Under the pieces are notes generated by a model. It did not search any database. It had not been told where the DNA came from and worked only from the letters and a program-made list of their open reading frames with translations. A program made the translations under genes and the position numbers. Positions 26,087 to 34,490 of a stretch of 64,000 bases of DNA are shown in pieces. Each line of letters opens with the position of its first letter. The first letter of the stretch is position 1. Source of the stretch: JB111 sp049856175 (lineage in GTDB: Bacteria; Actinomycetota; Actinomycetes; Actinomycetales; Actinomycetaceae); NCBI RefSeq assembly GCF_049856175.1, contig NZ_JBNDNA010000004.1, positions 1 to 64,000 of the forward strand, in the 5' to 3' direction.

Positions 26087-26773
26087 ATGAGTCGGACTGC
26101 GAGGGAGCCCGCGAAGGAGCCCCGACGTCGCTCCCCGCGTACCCGTCCGGCCGGCGACCGGGCCTACGACTGGATCGTCGAGGCCATCCTCACCGGCGAG
26201 TTCGCCGAGGGTGAGTTCGTCGAGGAGGTCGCGCTCGCGGAGCAGGTGGGGACGTCCCGGACCCCGGTGCGCGAGGCGCTCCAACGGCTCCAGGCCGAGC
26301 GGTACGTCGACCTGGTCCCCCGGCGCGGCGCGCAGGTGCGGATGGTCAACGCGCGGGAGATGGGCGAGATCTACCAGGCCCGCTTCGTGGTCGAGTCGCA
26401 CGTGGTGGCGAACATCTGCGAGCGACGGCGCGGGGCACCGCCCGAGCTGGGCGCGGTCGCGGACGAGATGGACCTAGCCGCCGCGGAGCTGCGCTGGCAC
26501 GACTCGGCCCGCCTGGACCAGGAGTTCCACCAGCAGCTCGTCCGGTGGAACGGCAACGACGTCCTCACCCAGATGTACGAGTCGCTCCGGTCGCGGCAGA
26601 TCCGCCTCGCGCTGCGGACGATCACGACGGCGCCGCAGCGCTACGAGACGATCTCCCGCGAGCACCGCGAGCTCATCTCGGCCCTGGAGGACCACGACGG
26701 GGAGCGCGCCTCACGGCTGATCGCGGTCCACCTGCGCGAGGTGCCGGAGCTGGTGCAGGCCTTCGGGAGCTGA
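26087..26773 (+). CDS. GntR-family regulator (FadR/FCD type)
   Basis: The 228-residue protein has a basic N-terminal extension, a winged helix (DWIVEAILTGEFAEGEFVEEVALAEQVGTSRTPVREALQRLQAERYVDLVPRRG) and an all-helical FCD effector domain with the metal-type residues in DQEFHQQLV and SREHRELISAL. It is divergent from the aldolase–amidase–TRAP operon and most likely represses it until the imported acid or a product binds. Confidence 0.92.
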   Translation: MSRTAREPAKEPRRRSPRTRPAGDRAYDWIVEAILTGEFAEGEFVEEVALAEQVGTSRTPVREALQRLQAERYVDLVPRRGAQVRMVNAREMGEIYQARFVVESHVVANICERRRGAPPELGAVADEMDLAAAELRWHDSARLDQEFHQQLVRWNGNDVLTQMYESLRSRQIRLALRTITTAPQRYETISREHRELISALEDHDGERASRLIAVHLREVPELVQAFGS

Positions 26774-26781
26774 CCAGCGGT

Positions 26782-26817
26782 GGGGTGGCCGGCGAGCGGC
26801 GGGGTGGCCGGCGAGCG
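26782..26817. repeat. Short direct repeat after the GntR gene
   Basis: GGGGTGGCCGGCGAGCG occurs at 26782-26798 and again at 26801-26817, two bases apart. It lies just downstream of the regulator stop and looks like a local duplication. The rest of 26774-26930 shows no gene. Confidence 0.7.
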
Positions 26818-26930
26818 CCCCGGGTGGGCCTGATACGGGCCTGACCCAGGTGCCTTGTCGGGAGGCGACGGCGGAGCGTCACACGCGGACCCCGCACGAC
26901 GGCCACCCCGACCTCTCCGCGCCAGGGCAA

Positions 26931-26966
26931 CGAGAAGCCCGGACCCTCGCGGGCCCGGGCTTCTCG
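26931..26966 (-). terminator. Terminator hairpin after ssrA
   Basis: CGAGAAGCCCGG (26931-26942) pairs perfectly with CCGGGCTTCTCG (26955-26966) around a 12-base loop, 14 bases after the tmRNA 3' end. It probably also ends readthrough from the GntR gene. Confidence 0.75.
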
Positions 26967-26980
26967 CTCAGGGATGTCTG

Positions 26981-27346
26981 TGGAGATGGCGGGAATCGAA
27001 CCCGCGTCCGACGGCGTGAGAACAGGACTTCTCCGGGTGCAGTCCGCTAGCAGATTTTCTCGGCCCCAGCAGTCACGCGGACAAGCTGCTGACAGGCCCA
27101 GTCAACTGAGTGTTCCCGCAGCCCCGCTGACGAGGGCTACGAGCAGTGGCTCTCTAGATGACGCCAGGAACCGGGACGAGAGCAGGCCCGGGCTGACGGA
27201 CTTCGAGGCTCGCTCAGGCGGCGAGGGCGAAGTCGGTGCGCTTGGAATCGGCACCTATTGGTTTGCAGAGGGCGTTAAAGAGATAACTCTGCATCCTCTA
27301 CCCGCTTCTCCTGGAAGCACGACCATCGTCGAAACCGATCATCCCC
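26981..27346 (-). ncRNA. ssrA: tmRNA
   Basis: The RNA rescues stalled ribosomes with SmpB. The 5' end GGGGATGATCGGTTTCGAC and the 3' end with T-arm GGTTCGATTCCCGCC and CATCTCC form a 7-bp acceptor stem with one G-U pair. The discriminator is A; CCA is not encoded and would be added. The tag frame is at 27214-27252. Pseudoknot regions lie on both sides, and the total is about 366 bases, normal for actinobacteria. smpB is just upstream on the same strand. Confidence 0.95.
27214..27252 (-). other. tmRNA tag reading frame (ADSKRTDFALAA)
   Basis: Twelve codons from the probable resume codon GCC to TGA encode ADSKRTDFALAA, ending in the conserved ALAA protease-recognition signal. Confidence 0.9.
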
Positions 27347-27496
27347 TGTTGAGTTGTGCTGCGCCGCGGTCCGGTCCCCCGGGTTGCCGCGGTGCGACTG
27401 TCCATCATACGTGCCCAACGTAGTCCGGCGCGAGGCTATTCCTCGCGACCCGTGCCACCGCGTCCGTGGGCGCGCGACCCGCGCCTCCGCCCGCGG

Positions 27497-28015
27497 TCAG
27501 CCGTGGTTGCGCAGGCTCATCGCGCGCCGGGCCTCCATCTCGTCCTGGCGCTCGCGGAGGGTCTGGCGCTTGTCGTACTCCTGCTTGCCGCGGGCGAGCG
27601 CGATCGAGACCTTCGCCTTGCCGCCGATGAAGTACAGCTCGAGCGGGACCACGGTGTGTCCCTTCTCCCGCGAGGCCACCGCCCACTTGGCGATCTGCTC
27701 CTTGTGGAGCAGCAGCTTGCGCCTGCGCCGCGGCGCGTGGTTCGTCCACGTGCCCTGGGCGTACTCGGGGATGTGGACGTCGCGCAGCCAGGCCTCGCCG
27801 CGGTCGAACTCCACCCAGCCGTCCACGAGGGAGGCGCGGCCGGCGCGCATGGCCTTGACCTCGGTCCCCCACAGCGACAGCCCCGCCTCGAGGACCTCGT
27901 CCAGGTGGTAGTCGTGGCGTGCCTTCTTGTTGCGCGCCACGATCTTCTTGGCGTCCGCCTCGGCCTTGGCGCGTTCCGCCTGGGTCGGCTTGGCCGCCCT
28001 GCTCATCCTGCTCAT
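27497..28015 (-). CDS. smpB: SsrA-binding protein SmpB
   Basis: The 172-residue protein binds tmRNA and takes it to stalled ribosomes. It has IVARNKKARHDYHLDEVLEAGLSLWGTEVKAMRAG, FIGGKAKVSIALARGKQEYDKRQTLRER and the basic C-terminal tail that enters the decoding site. Start is ATG 28015; a second ATG three codons later is possible. It lies about 150 bases upstream of ssrA. The N-terminal tail of about 17 residues is longer than in E. coli. Confidence 0.95.
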   Translation of the reverse strand: MSRMSRAAKPTQAERAKAEADAKKIVARNKKARHDYHLDEVLEAGLSLWGTEVKAMRAGRASLVDGWVEFDRGEAWLRDVHIPEYAQGTWTNHAPRRRRKLLLHKEQIAKWAVASREKGHTVVPLELYFIGGKAKVSIALARGKQEYDKRQTLRERQDEMEARRAMSLRNHG

Positions 28016-28226
28016 GACCGACCTCCGTCCGTCTCGTCCCCGCCGCCGGCCGTGTGCCCGACGCGGTGTCTGCCGGCCCGCGGACGGGATGCCGTCAGGG
28101 CCGAGGACCAATCCTAGCGGGACGTGTCCAGCCCGATTCCGGACCCGGCACGGCCTCGGCGGTCCGCTCCCCCGCGCTCGCTGGAGGACCTTCCTCGGGT
28201 CGCTCGGAGGACGTGCATCGGGTCGG

Positions 28227-29750
28227 TCAGAGGACGTTCATCGGGTCGGTCATCTGTCCGTCGAGCCACAGCTCGAGGTGCACGTGGCAGCCGGTGACCA
28301 TGCCGGTCTGGCCGGTGGAACCGATCGCCTGTCCCTGGCTGACGGACTGTCCGGGCGACACGGCGAAGGACGAGAGGTGGTTGTAGATCGACACGGTCGA
28401 GCGCCCGTCGACGATCCCGTGGTTGATGATCACCTGGTTCCCGCTCGTGCCCGTGGCCCCGGAGGGGTTCGTGGCGGAGACGGTGCCTCCGGCGATGGCC
28501 ACCTGCGTGTTGCCGCAGGCGCTGCGGAAGTCCACGCCGGGGTGGATCGACCATGCCCCCGTGATCGGGTAGATGCGCGGCCCGTACGGCGAGGTGATGA
28601 CGAGCGGCCGCGGCACCGGCGGGATGAACGTCGCGCTGCTCTCGGGCGGAGGCTCCGGGGACGGCGCGGGCGGAGGCTCCGGGGACGGCGCGGGCGGCGG
28701 CGTGGGGGTCGGCGCCGGGGCCGCCGGGGGCGGAGCGACCGGGTTGGCCTCCATCTCGGCCTGCTCGCGGGCGATACGGTCCGCGCGCTCCTGCGCCTCC
28801 CGTTCGCGGCGCGCCTCCTCGGCGGCCTCACGCTCGCGCTGCTCGCGCTCGAGACGCTCGCGCTCGAGACGACGGTTCTCCTCGTCGATCGCCGCGATCT
28901 GCTGCTGGGTGGTGAGGCTGGACCGGCCGATCGCGTTGATCTCGGCGTTCAGGTCCTCCTCGCGCCCCTCGAGCTCCTCGACCAGGTCGGCCTGCAGCGC
29001 CTCCAGGTCCTCGACCTCGGCCAGCGCCGCCTCCTGCTGGCCGCGGAGCTCGTCGGCGGCGGCGACCGCCTCGACGGCCTCGTCGTTGAGGTCGTCGACG
29101 CGCTGCGTGAGCGTGTCCTGCCGGAGCCGCTGGTTGCGGTTGGTCGCGTTCTCCTCGGCCACCCGGTCGAGGAGTCCGGTCTGCGTGCGCACGGCGGTGC
29201 TGACGACCGAGTAGGAACCGATGAAGTCCTCGGCGGAGGACGCCTCGGTGATGAGCGCGAGCGTCGATGGCGCCGTGTCGCCACGATAGGTCGACCGGGC
29301 GAGCTCCCCCAGCGCATCCTGCGTCTCTTCCGAGGCGGCCTCGCCGTCGGCGATCTCGGCCTCCAGGTCCGCAAGGTCGGACTCGGCGACCCCGAGACGT
29401 CCCTCGACCTGCTCCTGGTGCCGGTCCGCGGCCGCCAGGTCCTCCTCGGCCACGCGCAGCGCCTCCTGCGCGACCGGGATCTGCTCCCGGGTGAGCTGGA
29501 GGTCGACCAGCGTGGTGGACAGCTCGGCGGACACGCCCTCGAGGTCGTGCTCGAGCTCCTCGCGCCGCTCCTCGTTGTCCGCGAGCCGCTCGACGAGCTC
29601 GTCGCGGCTGGGGTCGTCGTCGTCGGCGACGGCACCGGGGCCGACGAGCGTGCCGGCGAGAGCGACGGTCGCCACGAGCGCCGCCCGGGCGCGCAGCCGG
29701 GTCGTCCACGAGCGCCCGGGGGCTCGGCGGGTGCGGGGATGCGTCGGCAT
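28227..29750 (-). CDS. Secreted coiled-coil M23 family metallopeptidase
   Basis: The 507-residue protein has an N-terminal Arg-rich part and a signal-type hydrophobic helix (ALVATVALAGTLVGPGAVA). A long Glu/Leu/Ala/Arg-rich coiled coil (residues about 48-330) and a Pro-rich linker with repeated PPPAPSPE follow. The C-terminal LytM domain carries the zinc motifs HPGVDF and CHVHLE. It is a peptidoglycan endopeptidase or regulator. It sits directly after ftsX, matching the FtsEX-controlled hydrolase partner (RipC/EnvC type) in actinobacteria. The start is the ATG at 29750. Confidence 0.92.
   Translation of the reverse strand: MPTHPRTRRAPGRSWTTRLRARAALVATVALAGTLVGPGAVADDDDPSRDELVERLADNEERREELEHDLEGVSAELSTTLVDLQLTREQIPVAQEALRVAEEDLAAADRHQEQVEGRLGVAESDLADLEAEIADGEAASEETQDALGELARSTYRGDTAPSTLALITEASSAEDFIGSYSVVSTAVRTQTGLLDRVAEENATNRNQRLRQDTLTQRVDDLNDEAVEAVAAADELRGQQEAALAEVEDLEALQADLVEELEGREEDLNAEINAIGRSSLTTQQQIAAIDEENRRLERERLEREQREREAAEEARREREAQERADRIAREQAEMEANPVAPPPAAPAPTPTPPPAPSPEPPPAPSPEPPPESSATFIPPVPRPLVITSPYGPRIYPITGAWSIHPGVDFRSACGNTQVAIAGGTVSATNPSGATGTSGNQVIINHGIVDGRSTVSIYNHLSSFAVSPGQSVSQGQAIGSTGQTGMVTGCHVHLELWLDGQMTDPMNVL
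28658..28705 (-). repeat. In-gene repeat encoding the PPPAPSPE linker
   Basis: Two tandem copies of a 24-base unit (GCGGGCGGAGGCTCCGGGGA-type on the plus strand) encode PPAPSPEP in the linker between coiled coil and peptidase. They likely vary between strains. Confidence 0.55.
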
Positions 29751-29757
29751 GGAGGAC

Positions 29758-30672
29758 CTAGACCTTCGTGTAACGGGCGAGCGAGACGACTGAGGACAGG
29801 CCTGCCACCAGCACGGCGGCAAGGACGAGAACCGGGGCGACTCTCCACACGTCGGACGTCGTGACGAATGGTACCCACGGGGCGGACGGAGCGAGCCATC
29901 CTTCGACGCCGTACCGCACCGCGGCCAGGAGGCCGCCGACGGACAGGACGGACCCGAGGAGGGCCGCGATCGCGCCCTCGAGCATGAACGGTGCCTGGAT
30001 CACCCAGTTGGAGGCACCCACGAGCCGCATGATGCCGGTCTCGCGGCGCCGGGACAGGGCGGAGAGCCTGATCGTGGTGGTGATGAGCAGGACGGCGGCG
30101 ACGGCCATGACGCCGGCCATGCCCAGCGCGACCGCGGTGGACCGGTTGAGGATGACGAACAGGGGCTCGAGCTGCTCGCGCTGATCGACGACGATGTCCA
30201 CGCCGGCGCGTCCCTCGAGCTCGTCGGCCACGATCCGGAACTGCTCGGGATCCTCCAGCCGGACCCGGTAGGAGACCTGCATCTGGTCGGCCGTCACCTG
30301 GCGCGACCAGGCCGAGTCCTCGAGGCGCTCCCGGAAGTTCTCGTACGCCTCCTCCTTGGTCTCGAGGAAGACCTCGGCGACGTACGGCGCGAGGTCGGAG
30401 GACTCGAGAAGGTTCCCGACGGCGTCGATCTCCTCCTCGGTGGCCTCGCCCGCGGCGCAGGCCGGGTTCTCCGACGACGTGGGACACATGAAGACTGCCA
30501 CCTCGACGCGCTCGTACCAGTCGTCCTTCAGCCGGTCGACCTGGGTCTGCAGCAGCAGGCCGGCGCCGACGAAGACGAGCGACACGAAGGTGACGAGGAC
30601 GACGGCGACCGTCATGGCGACGTTGCGGCGGATCCCCTGGGAGACCTGGCCGAGGATGAACCGCAGCCTCAT
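29758..30672 (-). CDS. ftsX: Cell division protein FtsX
   Basis: The 304-residue membrane protein has the typical four-helix FtsX form: helix 1 near residues 20-45, an extracellular domain with two Cys (FMCPTSSENPAC) and helices 2-4 from about residue 170. With FtsE it couples ATP use to peptidoglycan hydrolase activation at the septum. Its ATG overlaps the FtsE stop by four bases; the M23 peptidase gene follows seven bases later. Confidence 0.95.
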   Translation of the reverse strand: MRLRFILGQVSQGIRRNVAMTVAVVLVTFVSLVFVGAGLLLQTQVDRLKDDWYERVEVAVFMCPTSSENPACAAGEATEEEIDAVGNLLESSDLAPYVAEVFLETKEEAYENFRERLEDSAWSRQVTADQMQVSYRVRLEDPEQFRIVADELEGRAGVDIVVDQREQLEPLFVILNRSTAVALGMAGVMAVAAVLLITTTIRLSALSRRRETGIMRLVGASNWVIQAPFMLEGAIAALLGSVLSVGGLLAAVRYGVEGWLAPSAPWVPFVTTSDVWRVAPVLVLAAVLVAGLSSVVSLARYTKV

Positions 30673-31412
30673 CGCGCCACCTCGGCCTCGTCCTCGGTGC
30701 GGCCGGCGGCACGACGGGCCGCAGCGACGACGGCGAGGTAGGCGCCGCCGGCCTCGTCGCGCACCACGCGACCGTCGACGAGCTCGACGACGCGGCGGCG
30801 GGCACGGTCGACCAGATCGTCGTCGTGGGTGGCCATGACGACCGTGGTGCCGGTGGAGTTGATGCGGGTGAGGAGCTCCATGATCCCGCCGGACGTGTCC
30901 GGGTCGAGGTTGCCGGTGGGCTCGTCGGCCAGCAGGACCTGGGGCCGGTTGACCATGGCGCGGGCGATCGTCACGCGCTGCTGCTCGCCGCCCGAGAGCT
31001 CGTGCGGGAGCCGCTTCTCCTTACCGGTGAGGCCGACGAGGTCGAGGGTCTGGGGCACCACGGTGAGGATCTGGTGGCGGGGACGACCGGTCACCTGCAT
31101 GGTGATGGCGACGTTGTCGAACACCGACTTGCCCGGCAGGAGCCGGTAGTCCTGGAAGACCATGCCGATCTGCCGGCGGTGCCGGGGCATGCGGAACCGG
31201 GAGAGCCGAGCGAGGTCGTGGCCGAGCCCGTACACCGTTCCGGAGGTGGCACGCTCCTCGCGCAGCACGAGCCGCAGGAAGGTGGACTTGCCGGATCCGG
31301 AGGCGCCGACGAGGAAGACGAACTCGCCCCGCTCGATCTCCAGGGTCACCTCGTCGAGCGCGGGACGTGCGCCCCGCTTGTAGACCTTGGAGACGTTGTC
31401 GAGTCGGATCAC
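30669..31412 (-). CDS. ftsE: Cell division ATP-binding protein FtsE
   Basis: The 247-residue ABC ATPase has Walker A GASGSGKST (36-44), signature LSGGEQQR, Walker B LLADEPTGNLD and the switch His (ATHDDD). A C-terminal tail of about 20 residues extends past the core. It partners with FtsX. It is the first gene of the ftsEX–peptidase unit; prfB lies upstream on the same strand across a 190-base gap. Confidence 0.96.
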   Translation of the reverse strand: MIRLDNVSKVYKRGARPALDEVTLEIERGEFVFLVGASGSGKSTFLRLVLREERATSGTVYGLGHDLARLSRFRMPRHRRQIGMVFQDYRLLPGKSVFDNVAITMQVTGRPRHQILTVVPQTLDLVGLTGKEKRLPHELSGGEQQRVTIARAMVNRPQVLLADEPTGNLDPDTSGGIMELLTRINSTGTTVVMATHDDDLVDRARRRVVELVDGRVVRDEAGGAYLAVVAAARRAAGRTEDEAEVAR

Positions 31413-31603
31413 AGCTGCGGTGGCCAGTCTCGGGGGCGGGGAAGGTGGAACCTGGCCGGTTGGATGCTACGTCGCCGCCGGTCACGGGGTGCGCACGCCA
31501 CGCCGCCCCGACACCGGATCGCTGCGCTCGTCGTCACCTGCCCGTGTCCCGACGGCCCGGAGGGCTCCCGTCGCCGTCCGCCATGGACGGCGGACCGGGG
31601 CGC

Positions 31604-32710
31604 TCAGTCCTCGGGGTCGGCCGAGCGCCGCCAGCGGATGCCGGCGTCGATGAAGTCGTCGATCTCGCCGTCGAACACGGCGGACGGGTTGCCGGACTCG
31701 TGCTCGGTGCGCAGGTCCTTGACCATCTGGTAGGGCTGCAGCACGTAGGAGCGCATCTGGTCGCCCCAGCTGGCCTTGACGTCGCCGGACATCGCCTTCT
31801 TCTCGGCGGCCTCCTCCTCCTGTCGCTGCAGGAGCAGGCGGGACTGCAGCACGCGCAGGGCGGCGGCGCGGTTCTGGATCTGCGACTTCTCGTTCTGCAT
31901 CGACACGATGATCCCGGTGGGCACGTGGGTCATGCGCACGGCGGAGTCGGTCGTGTTGACGGACTGCCCGCCGGGACCGGACGACCGGAAGACGTCGACC
32001 TTGATCTCCGACTCCGGGATCTCCACGTGGTCGGTCTGCTCGATGAGCGGGATGACCTCGACGGCGGCGAACGACGTCTGCCGACGGCCCTGGTTGTCGA
32101 ACGGGGAGATCCGCACGAGCCGGTGGGTGCCGGACTCGACGGAGAGCGTGCCGAAGGCGTAGGGCGCGTCGACCTCGAACGTGGCGGACTTCAGACCCGC
32201 CTCCTCCGCGTACGCGGTGTCCATCACCGTGGTGGCGTAGCCGTGCCGCTCGGCCCAGCGCAGGTACATCCGCATGAGCATCTCGGCGAAGTCGGCGGCG
32301 TCGACGCCGCCGGCCCCGGCGCGGATCGTCACGACGGCGGCACGCTCGTCGTACTCGCCCGACAGGAGCGTGCGGACCTCGAGCTCGCCGAGCGCCTTGC
32401 GGACGGCCGAGAGCTCGGCCTCGGCCTCCTCCTCCAGGTCGTCGTCCTCCTCCTCGGCGAGCTCGACGAGCGCCTCGAGGTCGTCGATCTTGGTACCGAC
32501 GCGCTCGAGGCGCTCGAGATCGTGCTGCGCGTGGGACAGCCGGGAGGTCACGACCTGGGCCGCCTCCGGGTCGTCCCACAGGTTCGGCGCGGAGGACTCC
32601 TCGGTGAGCTCGGCGATCCGGGCGCGCAGGGCGTCAGGGTCGGTCACGGCCGAGATGGTCGCGTAGGTGCTGCGCAGGTCCGCGATCTCGGAGGAGAAGT
32701 CTGTAGCCAC
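31604..32710 (-). CDS. prfB: Peptide chain release factor 2
   Basis: RF2 releases the peptide at UGA and UAA. The 368-residue protein has the stop-recognition SPFDNQGRRQTSF and the catalytic GGQ in SSGPGGQSVNTTDSAVR. There is no programmed frameshift site: the gene is one frame, as usual in actinobacteria. GTG 32710 follows a TAGACT -10 box by eight bases. A TAG codon of the upstream gene lies next to that box. Confidence 0.95.
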   Translation of the reverse strand: MATDFSSEIADLRSTYATISAVTDPDALRARIAELTEESSAPNLWDDPEAAQVVTSRLSHAQHDLERLERVGTKIDDLEALVELAEEEDDDLEEEAEAELSAVRKALGELEVRTLLSGEYDERAAVVTIRAGAGGVDAADFAEMLMRMYLRWAERHGYATTVMDTAYAEEAGLKSATFEVDAPYAFGTLSVESGTHRLVRISPFDNQGRRQTSFAAVEVIPLIEQTDHVEIPESEIKVDVFRSSGPGGQSVNTTDSAVRMTHVPTGIIVSMQNEKSQIQNRAAALRVLQSRLLLQRQEEEAAEKKAMSGDVKASWGDQMRSYVLQPYQMVKDLRTEHESGNPSAVFDGEIDDFIDAGIRWRRSADPED

Positions 32711-32718
32711 GAGGATCG

Positions 32719-32724
32719 AGTCTA
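32719..32724 (-). promoter_or_regulatory. prfB -10 box
   Basis: TAGACT on the minus strand, eight bases before GTG. It directly abuts the stop codon of the upstream membrane protein. Confidence 0.4.
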
Positions 32725-34269
32725 CTAGTCGCGCGCTCCTTGGCCGCCGTGCGGGCCGGAGGCGCCGGGGCCCTCGGCCGAGCTGTCCTCGTCGAGGAGC
32801 GAGCCCTCGAACCACTCGTCGTCCGAGCCGGTGGTGGCGACGCACAGGATGGTCCGGTCACCGGCGCCGAAGGAGAAGGCCGTGGGGGCGAGCGCGACCA
32901 TGGCGGGCTCGCCGGAGGCCGCGAGACCTGGCGGTGGGTCGGAGTCGACGAGCCTCGAGCAGGACTCGGCGGCGCTGCGCAGCATGGCGTCCTCGCCGGG
33001 GAAGGTCTCGAGGTGGAGCGTCATCTCGGCGACGACCTGCGCCTGGAACGGCTCATCGCAGCCGACGAGCTCGGTGCGCTCGGACCGGTCGGCGAACGCC
33101 TCGGCGGTCAGGCAGTCGCCGAGGGAGAGATCTCCTGCGGTGCCGACCCGCTCGGGGGTCCCCTGCTGCCGCAGCTCGGCGCCGCCCTCCCGCTCGCCCC
33201 GCTGCAGCCCGGGCGGTGCGAAGGCGCTGCCCGGGTCACGGGTCGGCTCCTCCTCGCGCGTCTCGCCCGGTGCCCCGCCGGGGGTCTCGTCGGGTGCCCC
33301 GCCCTCGGCACCGTCCTGCGCGGCGTCCGGGGGATTCTCGGGCGCCTGGTCGGTCGTTCCGCCCGCTGCCCCGGGAGCGGTCTCGGCGTCCGTGTGCGCG
33401 GCACCGTCCTCCTCCTCGGACAGCGCCGGCGAGTGGCCGAGGTTGCTCGACAGGTCGTCCCCGCCGACGAGGGAGTACGTGGTGGCGCCGACGACGACGG
33501 CCATGGCGAGCGCGGCAGCGGCGCCGATGAGGACCACCGGGCGGCGTCGACGTCCGGAACGAGCAGCGCCGTCCGCGCCAGGTCCGGCCGAGGTGGGACC
33601 GCGCCAGGCGTGGGCCCCGCCGGCCGGGGCTCGGCCCGGGGCGTCGTCGGACATGCGCGGCAGGCCGACCGCTGCGCCGGCTCCCCCGCCCGTGTCGAAC
33701 GGACGGGCAGCGCCCTCGCTCGGATCCTCGATCTCCACGGAGCTCGGCACCGCCGTCGGACGCGCCTGGTCGGGCCGCACCGTCGCCGAGGCGGACTGCA
33801 GCCCGTGGAAGACCGTGCGCGGGAGCGCGCGACGGGCCGTGGGGCCGGTGGGCGTGGCTCGTCGCTCCTCGTCGGTGTCGACCCTCGCACCGGCGGGGGG
33901 CCGCGCACCACTGGGGGCGGGCAGGGCCGTGCCCGGGCGGGGGGCCGGCCGGGCGCCCGAGCCGCGACTGTCCGCGGCCTCGGGCGGCGCGGTGGGCGGC
34001 GAGTCGGCCGTCGGGGCGAGACGCGAGCGGTCGACGGTCGGTTCCGCTCCCGCCTCCGGGTGGCCGGGCCGGCTGCGCAGCGCGGGCCACCCGGCACCGG
34101 GCGGGAGCGGCACCTGGGCGCGCTCGACGGGCGGTTCGTCGTCGGGGATCTCGTGGTGCGCGGCGCCCCCCGGTGCCTCCTCGGCAGAGGCGTCGTCGGC
34201 GTGCGCGGGAGCGCGATCGGGCCCCGCGAGCGCGGGCCGACCGCCCCGGAGGCGCGACGAACGAGTCAC
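32725..34269 (-). CDS. Membrane-anchored four-Cys septum-formation-type protein, long form
   Basis: The 514-residue protein has a long disordered Pro/Ala/Arg-rich cytoplasmic half (about residues 1-240), one membrane helix (RPVVLIGAAAALAMAVVVGATTYSLV), a disordered Asp/Glu/Gly/Pro linker, and a C-terminal extracellular domain with pattern GDC…GCDEPF…FPGE…SC…GDRTILC. That pattern resembles the septum-formation (Septum_form) domain. GTG at 34269 is six bases after TATCGT. It is a paralogue of the next gene. Function in envelope or division is inferred from the domain only. Confidence 0.7.
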   Translation of the reverse strand: MTRSSRLRGGRPALAGPDRAPAHADDASAEEAPGGAAHHEIPDDEPPVERAQVPLPPGAGWPALRSRPGHPEAGAEPTVDRSRLAPTADSPPTAPPEAADSRGSGARPAPRPGTALPAPSGARPPAGARVDTDEERRATPTGPTARRALPRTVFHGLQSASATVRPDQARPTAVPSSVEIEDPSEGAARPFDTGGGAGAAVGLPRMSDDAPGRAPAGGAHAWRGPTSAGPGADGAARSGRRRRPVVLIGAAAALAMAVVVGATTYSLVGGDDLSSNLGHSPALSEEEDGAAHTDAETAPGAAGGTTDQAPENPPDAAQDGAEGGAPDETPGGAPGETREEEPTRDPGSAFAPPGLQRGEREGGAELRQQGTPERVGTAGDLSLGDCLTAEAFADRSERTELVGCDEPFQAQVVAEMTLHLETFPGEDAMLRSAAESCSRLVDSDPPPGLAASGEPAMVALAPTAFSFGAGDRTILCVATTGSDDEWFEGSLLDEDSSAEGPGASGPHGGQGARD

Positions 34270-34275
34270 GCAGCG

Positions 34276-34281
34276 ACGATA
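34276..34281 (-). promoter_or_regulatory. -10 box of the long four-Cys membrane protein (leaderless)
   Basis: TATCGT on the minus strand, six bases before GTG 34269, with no ribosome site. Confidence 0.4.
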
Positions 34282-34490
34282 GATAACGCGACGGAGGGCT
34301 CGCACCGCGGCGGATGGGGTGCGCTCCCCATGCCCCGTGGCACCACGACCTCACGGCGTGAGGCAGGGGTGCCCGGACGCCTCCGAGGAGGAGCTGCGTC
34401 GCACCGGGGACAGGGCGGCTCGGCCCGGGGTCAGGAGAACGCGCGCGGCGCGAGGAGATCGCGCCCGGGGTCAGGGGATCGGGCCCGGGG

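Noticed and set aside
26981..27060. A tRNA gene
   Set aside because: The T-arm and acceptor sequence belong to the 3' tRNA-like part of tmRNA; no anticodon arm follows at tRNA distance.
31604..32710. Programmed frameshift in prfB
   Set aside because: The gene is a single uninterrupted frame from GTG to stop; no early UGA is present.
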